From the NCBI GenBank assembly GCA_031256635.1, contig JAIRQF010000070.1, positions 1-37,262 on the forward strand: a stretch of 37,262 bases of DNA. Reading direction: 5' to 3'. Within the stretch, counting starts at the first letter, position 1. Each line of letters starts with the position of its first letter. The notes below the pieces were generated by a model, which saw only the letters and a list, made by a program, of their open reading frames with translations, was not told the DNA's origin and did no database searches. The translations under genes and the position numbers were made by a program. The DNA comes from Treponema sp. Its GTDB lineage: Bacteria; Spirochaetota; Spirochaetia; Treponematales; Breznakiellaceae. This document shows positions 1-5,973 of the stretch, one piece after another.

Positions 1-22
1 AAACGCGAGGGAAACATAATCA

Positions 23-35
23 CCCCAGTATGGGG
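23..35 (+). promoter_or_regulatory. Small GC hairpin before the ribosome binding site
   Basis: Bases 23-27 (CCCCA) pair perfectly with 31-35 (TGGGG) around a 3-base loop. The next 14 bases contain an AAGGAG ribosome binding site and lead straight to the ATG at 50. It is the first of five similar hairpins in this gene block. There is no T-run, so it is not an intrinsic terminator. A role in mRNA processing or translation is inference. Confidence 0.5.
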
Positions 36-49
36 ATAAGGAGTAAAAC

Positions 50-736
50 ATGGGAACAGTAATTGACGGAATAAACTGGGGAACACGGACATTTCAGAGT
101 GCGGAAATTCCGCAACGGCAACCGGCGGCATACGAAACAACCGCGCCGAAACCGTTAAAAAAAGAAAGTGAAAAACCTATAATTGTAGAGGTACTTCCCG
201 GGCAAAAATTACCGGAAGGTTACGCAGACTACAGACCGCTTTTACAGAGGGACGGCCTTATTCTTTACGCATGGGAAATCCATGATGATGAAATCAGGAT
301 CATATGGATAACCGCAAACCGTGGAATGTATAAATATCAGGCATGGGCAGACAACGAAAAAGACCTTGCAACGCTCTACCCAAAAAGTAAATATGATATA
401 GGCCGCTATAACGATCCCACTTCAAACAAAGCTGACTTTATTATTTACGCCGCGCCCTCCAGCCTTACATTAAATATCAAAGCCGCATTTATAGCGAAAC
501 TTAAAGAAGCTGGATCAACTGTCAATTTTGAATATGAATTCTCTCTGGGCAGACAAAAAGCGGAAAGGGAACGCGCCGTATTTGACAAGATTGAAAACCG
601 CCAAACAGAGCGCACATTGAATTCGGACGAAAAAGAAATTCTGGAGCAATACCGCAAGTTAAACGCTAAAGAAAAAAGCGTGTTTTTAAACTACACAAAA
701 AACCTATTAAAAAATCAAAAGGAAAATTTGGTATAA
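50..736 (+). CDS. Unknown accessory protein, 228 aa
   Basis: I do not recognise the family. The start is well supported by AAGGAG 7 bases upstream of the ATG. The first 45 residues or so are rich in proline and charged residues and look like a flexible tail. Residues 45-165 form a mixed hydrophobic and polar globular-looking region with no signal peptide or membrane segment, so a cytoplasmic protein is likely. The last 40 residues are charged and helical, and carry the motif DEKEIL-x3-YRKLN ending in LLK. The same motif returns in the 67-aa product at 1085-1288. A similar YRKL-type tail is known from some phage and plasmid helix-turn-helix regulators, but no DNA-binding domain can be seen here. 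It is the first gene of a packed plus-strand block and probably belongs to an integrated element. Confidence 0.75.
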   Translation: MGTVIDGINWGTRTFQSAEIPQRQPAAYETTAPKPLKKESEKPIIVEVLPGQKLPEGYADYRPLLQRDGLILYAWEIHDDEIRIIWITANRGMYKYQAWADNEKDLATLYPKSKYDIGRYNDPTSNKADFIIYAAPSSLTLNIKAAFIAKLKEAGSTVNFEYEFSLGRQKAERERAVFDKIENRQTERTLNSDEKEILEQYRKLNAKEKSVFLNYTKNLLKNQKENLV

Positions 737-778
737 GAAAACAAAGTCCGGGGCTGCATTGCTCCGTAAACTTAAAAC

Positions 779-792
779 GCCGGAAATCCGGC
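779..792 (+). promoter_or_regulatory. Small GC hairpin before the ribosome binding site
   Basis: GCCGG at 779-783 pairs perfectly with CCGGC at 788-792 around the loop AAAT. Exactly 14 bases separate it from the ATG at 807, and this spacer carries the AAGGGG ribosome binding site. The arrangement matches the hairpins at 23-35 and 1642-1656. Confidence 0.5.
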
Positions 793-806
793 AAGGGGAA
801 TTTATC

Positions 807-1088
807 ATGGCAGAATTGGCATTATGTTTCAGGGACAAAAAAGACTACCGCCTTCTTACGGTAAATGAAATTGAGGAACTGACGAAAACGGCGCAGGGTG
901 CAAGAGCAATCATTAAGGTTATGGAGCGTTATGCTTGCGACCAACCAGCAGACAACGGCGCAGAGGGGCTTGCGGTTTATCTAAACGCTTTCAATGTTTT
1001 AGGCTTGCTTATGGAACCGCTAGCAGACTTCATGTTCAATCAGGCAGGGGAAGCCGCAGCCCCGGAAGGGAAGGAGAATAAAATATGA
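807..1088 (+). CDS. Unknown small accessory protein, 93 aa
   Basis: The reading frame is open from 759, but the ATG at 807 is preferred because AAGGGG lies 8 bases upstream and the hairpin at 779-792 has the same 14-base spacing as in front of two neighbours. The product is acidic to neutral and predicted mostly helical. It has a hydrophobic patch around residues 65-75 (LNAFNVLGLLMEPLADFMF) that is too short and polar for a confident membrane segment. The stop codon overlaps the next ATG by 4 bases (ATGA), so the two genes are translationally coupled. I do not recognise the family, and function is unknown. Confidence 0.6.
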   Translation: MAELALCFRDKKDYRLLTVNEIEELTKTAQGARAIIKVMERYACDQPADNGAEGLAVYLNAFNVLGLLMEPLADFMFNQAGEAAAPEGKENKI

Positions 1089-1288
1089 AAACCCAAACAG
1101 CGATTTTAACAAAAGATGAACAGAAAATATTAAACAGCTACCGAAAACTTGACAGCGAAAAAAAAGAAGCGGTTGCGTATCATTGCAATTATTTATTAAA
1201 ACATGAGCCGAGAAAAGAATTTGATTTTCAAACGCTGGCGAATCTGAATCTTGACGGCTTTCTCCACGAAATTGGGTATATAGATTGA
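1085..1288 (+). CDS. Unknown small protein with YRKL motif, 67 aa
   Basis: AAGGAG lies 8 bases before the ATG, which overlaps the preceding stop codon. Residues 10-40 carry DEQKIL-x2-YRKLD-x2-KK followed by LLKHE, closely resembling the C-terminal end of the 228-aa product encoded at 50-736. The two genes therefore share a small helical module, either by duplication or as a common interaction surface. There is no membrane segment and no recognisable catalytic motif. Some helix-turn-helix regulators of phages and Firmicutes have a comparable tail after their DNA-binding domain. Here the tail is almost the whole protein, so an interaction or antagonist role is possible but unproven. Confidence 0.65.
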   Translation: MKTQTAILTKDEQKILNSYRKLDSEKKEAVAYHCNYLLKHEPRKEFDFQTLANLNLDGFLHEIGYID

Positions 1289-1294
1289 GCCTTG

Positions 1295-1311
1295 CCCCGA
1301 TATTTCCGGGG
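1295..1311 (+). promoter_or_regulatory. Small GC hairpin between genes
   Basis: CCCCG at 1295-1299 pairs with CGGGG at 1307-1311 around a 7-base AT-rich loop. It begins 6 bases after the stop of the preceding gene. The distance to the next ATG (1336) is 24 bases, longer than the 14 seen for three sister hairpins. No T-run follows. Confidence 0.45.
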
Positions 1312-1335
1312 TTTATTCCCATACAGGAACGAATC

Positions 1336-1674
1336 ATGACAGACGGCATTATTAACATCGACACCGAACCGGCGCGACTACTTGAATTCACGAGCGACAA
1401 ATTTAACCCCGCTTCATATCTCTGGAAAACAGGCGACACCATTGTAATCAGTTTCATAATGGCAAAGACAAAAGGTGTGTTCTGCCAACTGATAAAAAAC
1501 ATCACAGCCCAGGGCTTTTATTTTAAGATACCGACACCAAGCAGCCGCATGAGGGAGATCGGGGAAAAACAAGGCTGGCATTATTGCCAAAGAGAGCATG
1601 AGGAATTAGGGCTTATTGATTTTCTGACCAATAAGCCAAACCCCGGAAATACCGGGCAGGAGATAAAGCAATGA
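1336..1674 (+). CDS. Unknown accessory protein, 112 aa
   Basis: The frame is open from 1285, but the ATG at 1336 has AGGA 7 bases upstream and lies beyond the hairpin at 1295-1311, so it is the likely start. The product is soluble, with a predicted beta-rich middle (residues 28-68) and a basic helix near residues 68-90. No known domain is recognised. The last codons encode the hairpin at 1642-1656, and the TGA overlaps the following ATG by 4 bases. Packing with its neighbours indicates a shared transcript. Function is unknown. Confidence 0.65.
   Translation: MTDGIINIDTEPARLLEFTSDKFNPASYLWKTGDTIVISFIMAKTKGVFCQLIKNITAQGFYFKIPTPSSRMREIGEKQGWHYCQREHEELGLIDFLTNKPNPGNTGQEIKQ
1642..1656 (+). promoter_or_regulatory. 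Small GC hairpin before the ribosome binding site
   Basis: CCCGG at 1642-1646 pairs perfectly with CCGGG at 1652-1656 around the loop AAATA. It lies inside the end of the upstream coding sequence, and exactly 14 bases including AGGAG separate it from the ATG at 1671. Confidence 0.5.
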
Positions 1675-1850
1675 ATGAATTATCGGAAAACGAAAAATGG
1701 GAGCTTGCTGTATTTTTCAAGCGGCTATCATTCAATCTTGTTTTGGAAACAACGGACGGCGGCGCGGATAAAGCCCAGGCGTACAGGATATTAACGGCAA
1801 TCGACAAACTACAAAAAGAGCTTGCCGACATGGGATATAACCCCCGGTAA
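1671..1850 (+). CDS. Unknown very small protein, 59 aa
   Basis: This short frame runs from ATG 1671 to TAA 1848-1850. AGGAG sits 8 bases before the start, and the ATG overlaps the previous TGA by 4 bases (ATGA), both strong signs of a real translated gene despite its size. The product is one long amphipathic helix candidate, beginning MNELSENEKWELAVFF and ending KELADMGYNPR. Residues 4-15 are reminiscent of the charged starts of the YRKL segments in the genes at 50 and 1085, but similarity is weak. No family is recognised. Its stop codon lies inside the hairpin at 1843-1858. Confidence 0.6.
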   Translation: MNELSENEKWELAVFFKRLSFNLVLETTDGGADKAQAYRILTAIDKLQKELADMGYNPR

Positions 1851-1858
1851 TGTCCGGG
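1843..1858 (+). promoter_or_regulatory. Small GC hairpin over a stop codon
   Basis: CCCGG at 1843-1847 pairs with CCGGG at 1854-1858 around the loop TAATGT, so the stem straddles the TAA of the 59-aa gene. The next start codon is 65 bases away, unlike the 14-base spacing of three sisters. A candidate promoter lies between. Confidence 0.45.
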
Positions 1859-1876
1859 ACAAATATTGTTCTGGAT

Positions 1877-1905
1877 TTTATATATAAATACATCAGACGT
1901 ATAAT
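1877..1905 (+). promoter_or_regulatory. Candidate promoter for the gene at 1924
   Basis: A perfect TATAAT lies at 1900-1905. With a 17-base spacer the -35 position reads TTTATA, which matches the sigma-70 consensus at only four of six bases. The very AT-rich context means chance matches are likely. Confidence 0.35.
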
Positions 1906-1923
1906 TAATTGGAGGGTATCAAT

Positions 1924-2109
1924 ATGGCTGAAGAAAAGTATCCGGGAGCATATACCAAACATGATCCCAATAAATGGGAATATGATTTTGGCGATACTGA
2001 ATTCACAGGCGATTTTGACAAACTGCCTCCGAATATTCAGAGAATAGCGAATCAAATTCATAAAGACGCTTTTGGGGATAATGATACAAAACAAAAACAA
2101 GACCAATAA
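1924..2109 (+). CDS. Unknown small acidic protein, 61 aa
   Basis: GGAGGG 7 bases before ATG 1924 decides the start; the frame is open a little further upstream. The product is polar, rich in Asp, Lys and Asn, with no membrane segment. Residues 8-35 contain several aromatic residues (KYPGAY, KWEYDFG) that could form a small compact fold. No known family is recognised. It is separated from the preceding genes by about 70 bases and may have its own promoter. Confidence 0.6.
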   Translation: MAEEKYPGAYTKHDPNKWEYDFGDTEFTGDFDKLPPNIQRIANQIHKDAFGDNDTKQKQDQ

Positions 2110-2123
2110 AAGGAGTGAGCGGA

Positions 2124-2336
2124 ATGGCAAAAGAAAGAATAATATTGGAATTGGATCACGAGAATTATCCGCTGATTCTCCGGCAGTACGGGGAACAGGG
2201 AGCGAAAGCACAAGCGGTCTCGATGTGCATAGCCCAGGGCAGACCGATAACAAAAGAGAATCTGGAAGGGCTTCTGTCTAATCTGGAGGAGGCTCTGGAG
2301 GAGATTTTCGAGAGCGGAGTAGACGATCAAGAATAA
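2124..2336 (+). CDS. Unknown small acidic protein, 70 aa
   Basis: AAGGAG at 2110-2115 lies 8 bases before ATG 2124; a GTG at 2115 in the same frame falls on the ribosome binding site and is unlikely. The N-terminal 25 residues (MAKERIILELDHENYPLIL) suggest a beta strand followed by helices. The C-terminal 30 residues are a strongly acidic helix (LEGLLSNLEEALEEIFESG). No catalytic motif or membrane segment is seen. The gene starts 14 bases after the previous stop and is the last gene before the repeat-rich stretch and the broken recombinase. Confidence 0.6.
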   Translation: MAKERIILELDHENYPLILRQYGEQGAKAQAVSMCIAQGRPITKENLEGLLSNLEEALEEIFESGVDDQE

Positions 2337-2409
2337 GGTTGTTATTTAAAAAAAGCATAGTTAAAAATGTAGGCTATTTGTAGGCATAACAAGGTTAATG
2401 CTTTATAAC

Positions 2410-2500
2410 TCTATATCTTGTATGGACTTACGCAAAATTAGCAGGCGTGAGTCCTGTCCTTGCTAAAGCGTAAGTCTATACGTTGTATGGATTTACATAA
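2410..2500. repeat. Direct and inverted repeats before the broken recombinase
   Basis: Two 26-base direct repeats lie at 2410-2435 and 2475-2500. They differ at about five positions and are offset by 65 bases; both contain TTGTATGGA. Between and partly inside them is an imperfect hairpin: 2425-2433 (GACTTACGC) pairs perfectly with 2468-2476, and 2438-2443 (TTAGCA) with 2461-2466. The surrounding 2337-2613 interval holds no convincing gene. Arm-type recombinase binding sites or an attachment region are plausible given the recombinase that follows, but this is inference. Confidence 0.55.
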
Positions 2501-2613
2501 GACTGACTGACAGCAGAGGTCTTTGATCATTGCAGATCATCAAATTAACACCTGTATTTACACCTAAACTCAATGTTAGGTTTTATTGGGGTGTGTTTGC
2601 AAGGATTAGAGAT

Positions 2614-3538
2614 ATGAAGCGTCTTCCTTTTTCGATCTTTAAAAGATCAAACAGCCGTTATTATTACGTCAAATTTAAAAATGAAGAAACAGGCGATTAT
2701 CTGCCAGCTATCAGTACAAAACAGGAATCCGAAATCGAAGCTTCTAAAACCGCATTTGAATGGCTTAGAACAGGCATCCCGAAACAAGGGGAGGCAATTT
2801 CTTTTAAACAATATTCATTAAGAGATATGGCGAAGGCAGCGGAAATTTCTAAAGATGATTCTGTTTTCATCTGTAAGGGACTACAGCGGAGAGGTTTATT
2901 AAAAACCTATATAATACCTGAAAGTAAAAATGCTGTAAGCTTCACAGAGTTTCTTCAGAATTTCTGGAATTGGGAGAAATCTCTTTATGTAAAAGAAAAA
3001 CTTCGAAAGAATCATAGCCTTCATCGTAGTCATACTATCGAAATGAATGGAGCCGTATGTAAGTATTGGATTCCTTTCTTTGATGGCAAATTACTAGGTG
3101 AGGTTACCCGCCAGGATGTAGAAAATTTTGTTGACCATATTGATTCTATCGAAGATAGAGCAAGAGAAGAACAAGCCAGAATTGATAAGGCTCTTGAAGA
3201 AGCCGCATTAAAAGAAAAAGCAGAAATTGCATTCGGAGTCAGAAAACCTAAACGAAAAAATGCCGCTAAAATTAAACGGCCTATAATACGGTTCCCAAAA
3301 TCCGGAAAAAGGAAAAACTCAATAATCCAAACCGGTACAATTCCGCTCGTTTGGGCTTTCCGTAAGGAGATGATCGATCGGGATGTTACAGCAGGAATAA
3401 CTTGGTTTTCCGGTATTTCAAACTGAAACGTATTATCTGTGGAAAGAAAAACTTGAAAATGGATATACCGGAGAAAAAGTATTTCGTGAACGTAAAAGAA
3501 AGATAGACAAAGATATATTGAGGCATACGTTATCCTAG
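2614..3538 (+). pseudogene. Decayed tyrosine recombinase (phage-type integrase)
   Basis: From ATG 2614 (AAGGA 8 bases upstream) the frame encodes an N-terminal part typical of tyrosine integrases. There is a short beta-rich arm-binding-like start (SIFKRSNSRYYYVKFKNEE, residues 7-25), a helical core-binding region, and a charged insert around residues 190-245. The frame ends at 3424-3426, right after an AGITWFSG segment that, as far as I recall from related spirochaete integrases, lies at the start of the catalytic domain. In the next frame coding resumes to TAG at 3538 with a few dozen residues ending ILRHTLS. The Arg, His-x-x-Arg and Tyr catalytic residues are missing, so a frameshift together with an internal deletion is likely. 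It cannot be an active recombinase. The integrase assignment is fairly confident; the exact break point is not. Confidence 0.7.
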
Positions 3539-3717
3539 CAATTTCCTTTGCGGCTCATGCTCTGACGAACACATGGACACAGTTTGCGCATAACGCCTTT
3601 GAATGAAAGAGCGCAATACTGTATGCCGCGGTCGGAATGAAATATGAAATCTGTCTGAGTGACACTGATAATTTTATTGGTATAAGTTTGAGTTAAAAAA
3701 TACTCCTGTTTCTGCCT
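3539..3717. other. Non-coding junction between accessory block and DAP operon
   Basis: No credible gene is seen here. There is a 6-base inverted repeat TTGCGC (3584-3589) / GCGCAA (3611-3616) with a 21-base gap, without a following T-run. The stretch probably contains the right boundary of the old mobile element and the 3-prime end of the minus-strand operon transcript. I could not find a clear terminator for that operon. Confidence 0.4.
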
Positions 3718-4230
3718 TCATGTTTTCCAATAGGCGTGTTCCTTAAAATTCTCCTCCAGCAGCTGCGGATTCTCAAAATCATTATAAAAATACAGACTTC
3801 TTCTCAAGGTCACTTTTTTTATATCTATCACAAATCCGGGAGAACCGGTTTTTTTATCAGCAGCAGGCGTTAATTTAAATTTATCATAAGTTATAAATAA
3901 CTGTTTATTATTTTTCATGTTGGTTATCCGAATACCGTTCTGATATATTTCAATGATATCAATATAAAAACTGCGCAGTATTGAAAACGGAGCGATAATT
4001 AATAACAGCCCAGCAATGACAGCCATTCCGGGCGACAGGTAGTAAATAATTCCCGGCAGAGAATTATCTGCGAAATTCATTCCGCGGTTTTCAAGATTTT
4101 CCATAAAAAAACGAATTCCAATACAGGCTGCGAATAGTATAAAAATATATAATATGTTCAACGCGTTTGTCTTTTTATAGTCATTTGAATGTACGAGTAA
4201 TTTGTGTGTCGAGAGTATATTATCTTCCAA
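3718..4230 (-). CDS. Small membrane protein, PH-like tail, last gene of the DAP operon
   Basis: Two hydrophobic segments are visible, at about residues 23-42 (LNILYIFILFAACIGIRFF) and 62-85 (YYLSPGMAVIAGLLLIIAPFSI). They are followed by a soluble tail of about 80 residues. The tail (IEIYQNGIRITNMKNNKQLFITYDKFK) has the strand pattern of bacterial PH-like (DUF304-type) domains, but this is only a resemblance. The start codon lies 2 bases after the dapA stop, so it is co-transcribed with lysC-dapB-dapA. No link to lysine or peptidoglycan synthesis can be shown beyond this position. The family is not recognised. Confidence 0.65.
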   Translation of the reverse strand: MEDNILSTHKLLVHSNDYKKTNALNILYIFILFAACIGIRFFMENLENRGMNFADNSLPGIIYYLSPGMAVIAGLLLIIAPFSILRSFYIDIIEIYQNGIRITNMKNNKQLFITYDKFKLTPAADKKTGSPGFVIDIKKVTLRRSLYFYNDFENPQLLEENFKEHAYWKT

Positions 4231-4232
4231 AC

Positions 4233-5135
4233 TTATTTAATTATCCCCAAATCAACCATTGCTTTTTTTAAAACAGCTTCGTTTGCCGGGGACATTTTGC
4301 CTAACGGAAGGCGTGCAGGACCTCCGGGCAGACCGGCCCAGCTTAGGGCCTGTTTGATCGGTACGGGATTTGTCTCGATAAAGGCGGCTTTTATAAAGGG
4401 AAGCAGTTCGTAATGGATAGCGCGGGCGTCTTCGAACCTGCCGTTAAGAGCGGCTTCTGTTAACGCTTTTACTTTTGCGGGCAGTAAATTTGAAATGACA
4501 GAAATAACTCCGTCTCCGCCCATGCTGATTAAAGGCAGGGTAAATGAATCATCTCCTGAAATGACATAAAACTTATCCTTGCTGTTTCTGCGCGGTATTG
4601 CGACTTCCCTTATTATATCTCCCATCTGGTTAATATCACCTGATGACTCCTTTACACCGGCGATTCCTGTGTTACGTGCAATTTTTTCCATCAGCGGAGC
4701 CGGGATATTTCTTCCTGTACGGGATGCGATATTGTAAACCATGATGGGAATACCGGCATTGGCGGCGGCTTCAAAATGGCGGAGCATTCCGTCATCGTTG
4801 GGTTTGTTGTAATAGGGCGTTACCACCAACGCGGCGTCAGCGCCCATATTTTTCGCGCGCTGAACGTATTTTACCATGTGTTTGGTGTCATTTGATCCGG
4901 CTCCGACAATAACCTTAATTTTTCCGGCGGCTTCCTTTACCGCGATTTCAATTATTTCATCTTCTTCATCTTCATCAAGGGTGGGATTCTCTCCTGTGGT
5001 TCCAAGCGGAACAATTCCGTCTATACCTTGTGTTATCTGAAACTTAACAAGGGAGCGGAAACCTTCGTAATCAACTTCTCCCGATTCCTTCATCGGCGTA
5101 ACAAGCGCCGTATATGCTCCCCTGAACTCTGTCAT
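4233..5135 (-). CDS. dapA: 4-hydroxy-tetrahydrodipicolinate synthase DapA
   Basis: This cytoplasmic enzyme condenses pyruvate with aspartate semialdehyde in the first step specific to diaminopimelate/lysine synthesis. The 300-residue length is normal for the family. Hallmarks seen are GTTGE at 45-49, the catalytic Tyr134 (MVYN), Arg139 for substrate carboxylate binding, and the Schiff-base Lys162 in VKESSGD. AGGAG lies just upstream of the ATG. The gene follows dapB by 28 bases and lysC earlier in the same operon, which fixes the pathway role. Related aldolases such as N-acetylneuraminate lyase share the fold, but this operon context makes DapA by far the best call. A membrane-protein gene follows 2 bases after the stop. 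Confidence 0.95.
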   Translation of the reverse strand: MTEFRGAYTALVTPMKESGEVDYEGFRSLVKFQITQGIDGIVPLGTTGENPTLDEDEEDEIIEIAVKEAAGKIKVIVGAGSNDTKHMVKYVQRAKNMGADAALVVTPYYNKPNDDGMLRHFEAAANAGIPIMVYNIASRTGRNIPAPLMEKIARNTGIAGVKESSGDINQMGDIIREVAIPRRNSKDKFYVISGDDSFTLPLISMGGDGVISVISNLLPAKVKALTEAALNGRFEDARAIHYELLPFIKAAFIETNPVPIKQALSWAGLPGGPARLPLGKMSPANEAVLKKAMVDLGIIK

Positions 5136-5163
5136 AATGACTCCTGTATTGTCCGGATATTAA

Positions 5164-5934
5164 TTACTCTTTAAAAAGATCCTTCATCATATCGTCAATC
5201 GTAAAAACGCCCTTGCGTTTTTTTGCCGTAAGCCACTGCGCAGCTCTTATCGCGCCGGAAGCAAAGCCTTCGCGGTTTCGGGCGGTGTGCGTAATTTCAA
5301 TTGTATCCGCCGGAGAGTCAAAAAACAAGCTGTGAGCGCCTGGTACGCTGCCCATCCGAAGGCTTGGAAAATGAAGCTCGTCCGCTTCCGGTTTATGATT
5401 CATTGTTTCGTATACAATTCTCTTTTTTCGATCAATTCTTGACAGCACTCCTTCAGCAAGAATTTTCGCCGTTCCGGATGGGCTGTCCATCTTTTTATTA
5501 TGATGAATTTCAAAACCACCTGCGTCATATTCTGAAAAATTATTGGCAAGCTGCGCGGCATACCACGCTATGCGGTAAAACATGTTAACCCCGATAGAAA
5601 AATTTGACGCCCAAAGCACGGAACCGTTCGTTTTTTTTATCATCTTGCTGACTTCACCAAGCTGGTTATACCAGCCTGTTGTTCCTGTAACGGTCGGGAT
5701 TTTTTTTTCCGCAAGCGCGATGATATTTTCTACAGCGGTATCAGGCTGGGTAAATTCAATTGCGGCGTCAACAGAGTCAAAAACTGCGCTCGCAATCGTT
5801 CTTGTTATCTGTAAACCAGCCTGAGTATTTGCCGCTAACGGATCAACAATAACCGAAACGCTGTGTCCGCAAGTCCGCGCTATCTGTTCAATTATTTTTC
5901 CCATTTTCCCGTAACCGATTATTGCAATGTTCAT
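5164..5934 (-). CDS. dapB: 4-hydroxy-tetrahydrodipicolinate reductase DapB
   Basis: DapB reduces the DapA product to tetrahydrodipicolinate using NAD(P)H. The N-terminal Rossmann segment MNIAIIGYGKMG is present, as is the family signature HHNKKMDSPSGTA at residues 144-156 with the catalytic His pair and the Lys and Ser-Gly-Thr that bind substrate. The length of 256 residues is typical of the compact bacterial form. The segment VTGTTGW (82-88) is the conserved NAD-loop region. A GGAGGG ribosome binding site lies about 12 bases before the ATG, a little far. The gene sits between lysC and dapA on the same strand. Confidence 0.95.
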   Translation of the reverse strand: MNIAIIGYGKMGKIIEQIARTCGHSVSVIVDPLAANTQAGLQITRTIASAVFDSVDAAIEFTQPDTAVENIIALAEKKIPTVTGTTGWYNQLGEVSKMIKKTNGSVLWASNFSIGVNMFYRIAWYAAQLANNFSEYDAGGFEIHHNKKMDSPSGTAKILAEGVLSRIDRKKRIVYETMNHKPEADELHFPSLRMGSVPGAHSLFFDSPADTIEITHTARNREGFASGAIRAAQWLTAKKRKGVFTIDDMMKDLFKE

Positions 5935-5973
5935 GTTATCTTCAATCCCTCCGTTCTATCTGTTAACCTTGGT

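Noticed and set aside
1850-2281. Extra open frames at 1850-2047 and 2072-2281
   Set aside because: They lie out of frame over the 1924 and 2124 genes, have no ribosome binding site, and their products look random. The chosen frames have clear AGGAG-type sites.
50-2336. Integron gene-cassette array
   Set aside because: The small packed genes with junction hairpins suggested attC sites, but the hairpins are only 5 bases long, lack the GTTRRRY/RYYYAAC core sites and lie just before start codons. The recombinase is of phage type without a visible integron-specific domain.
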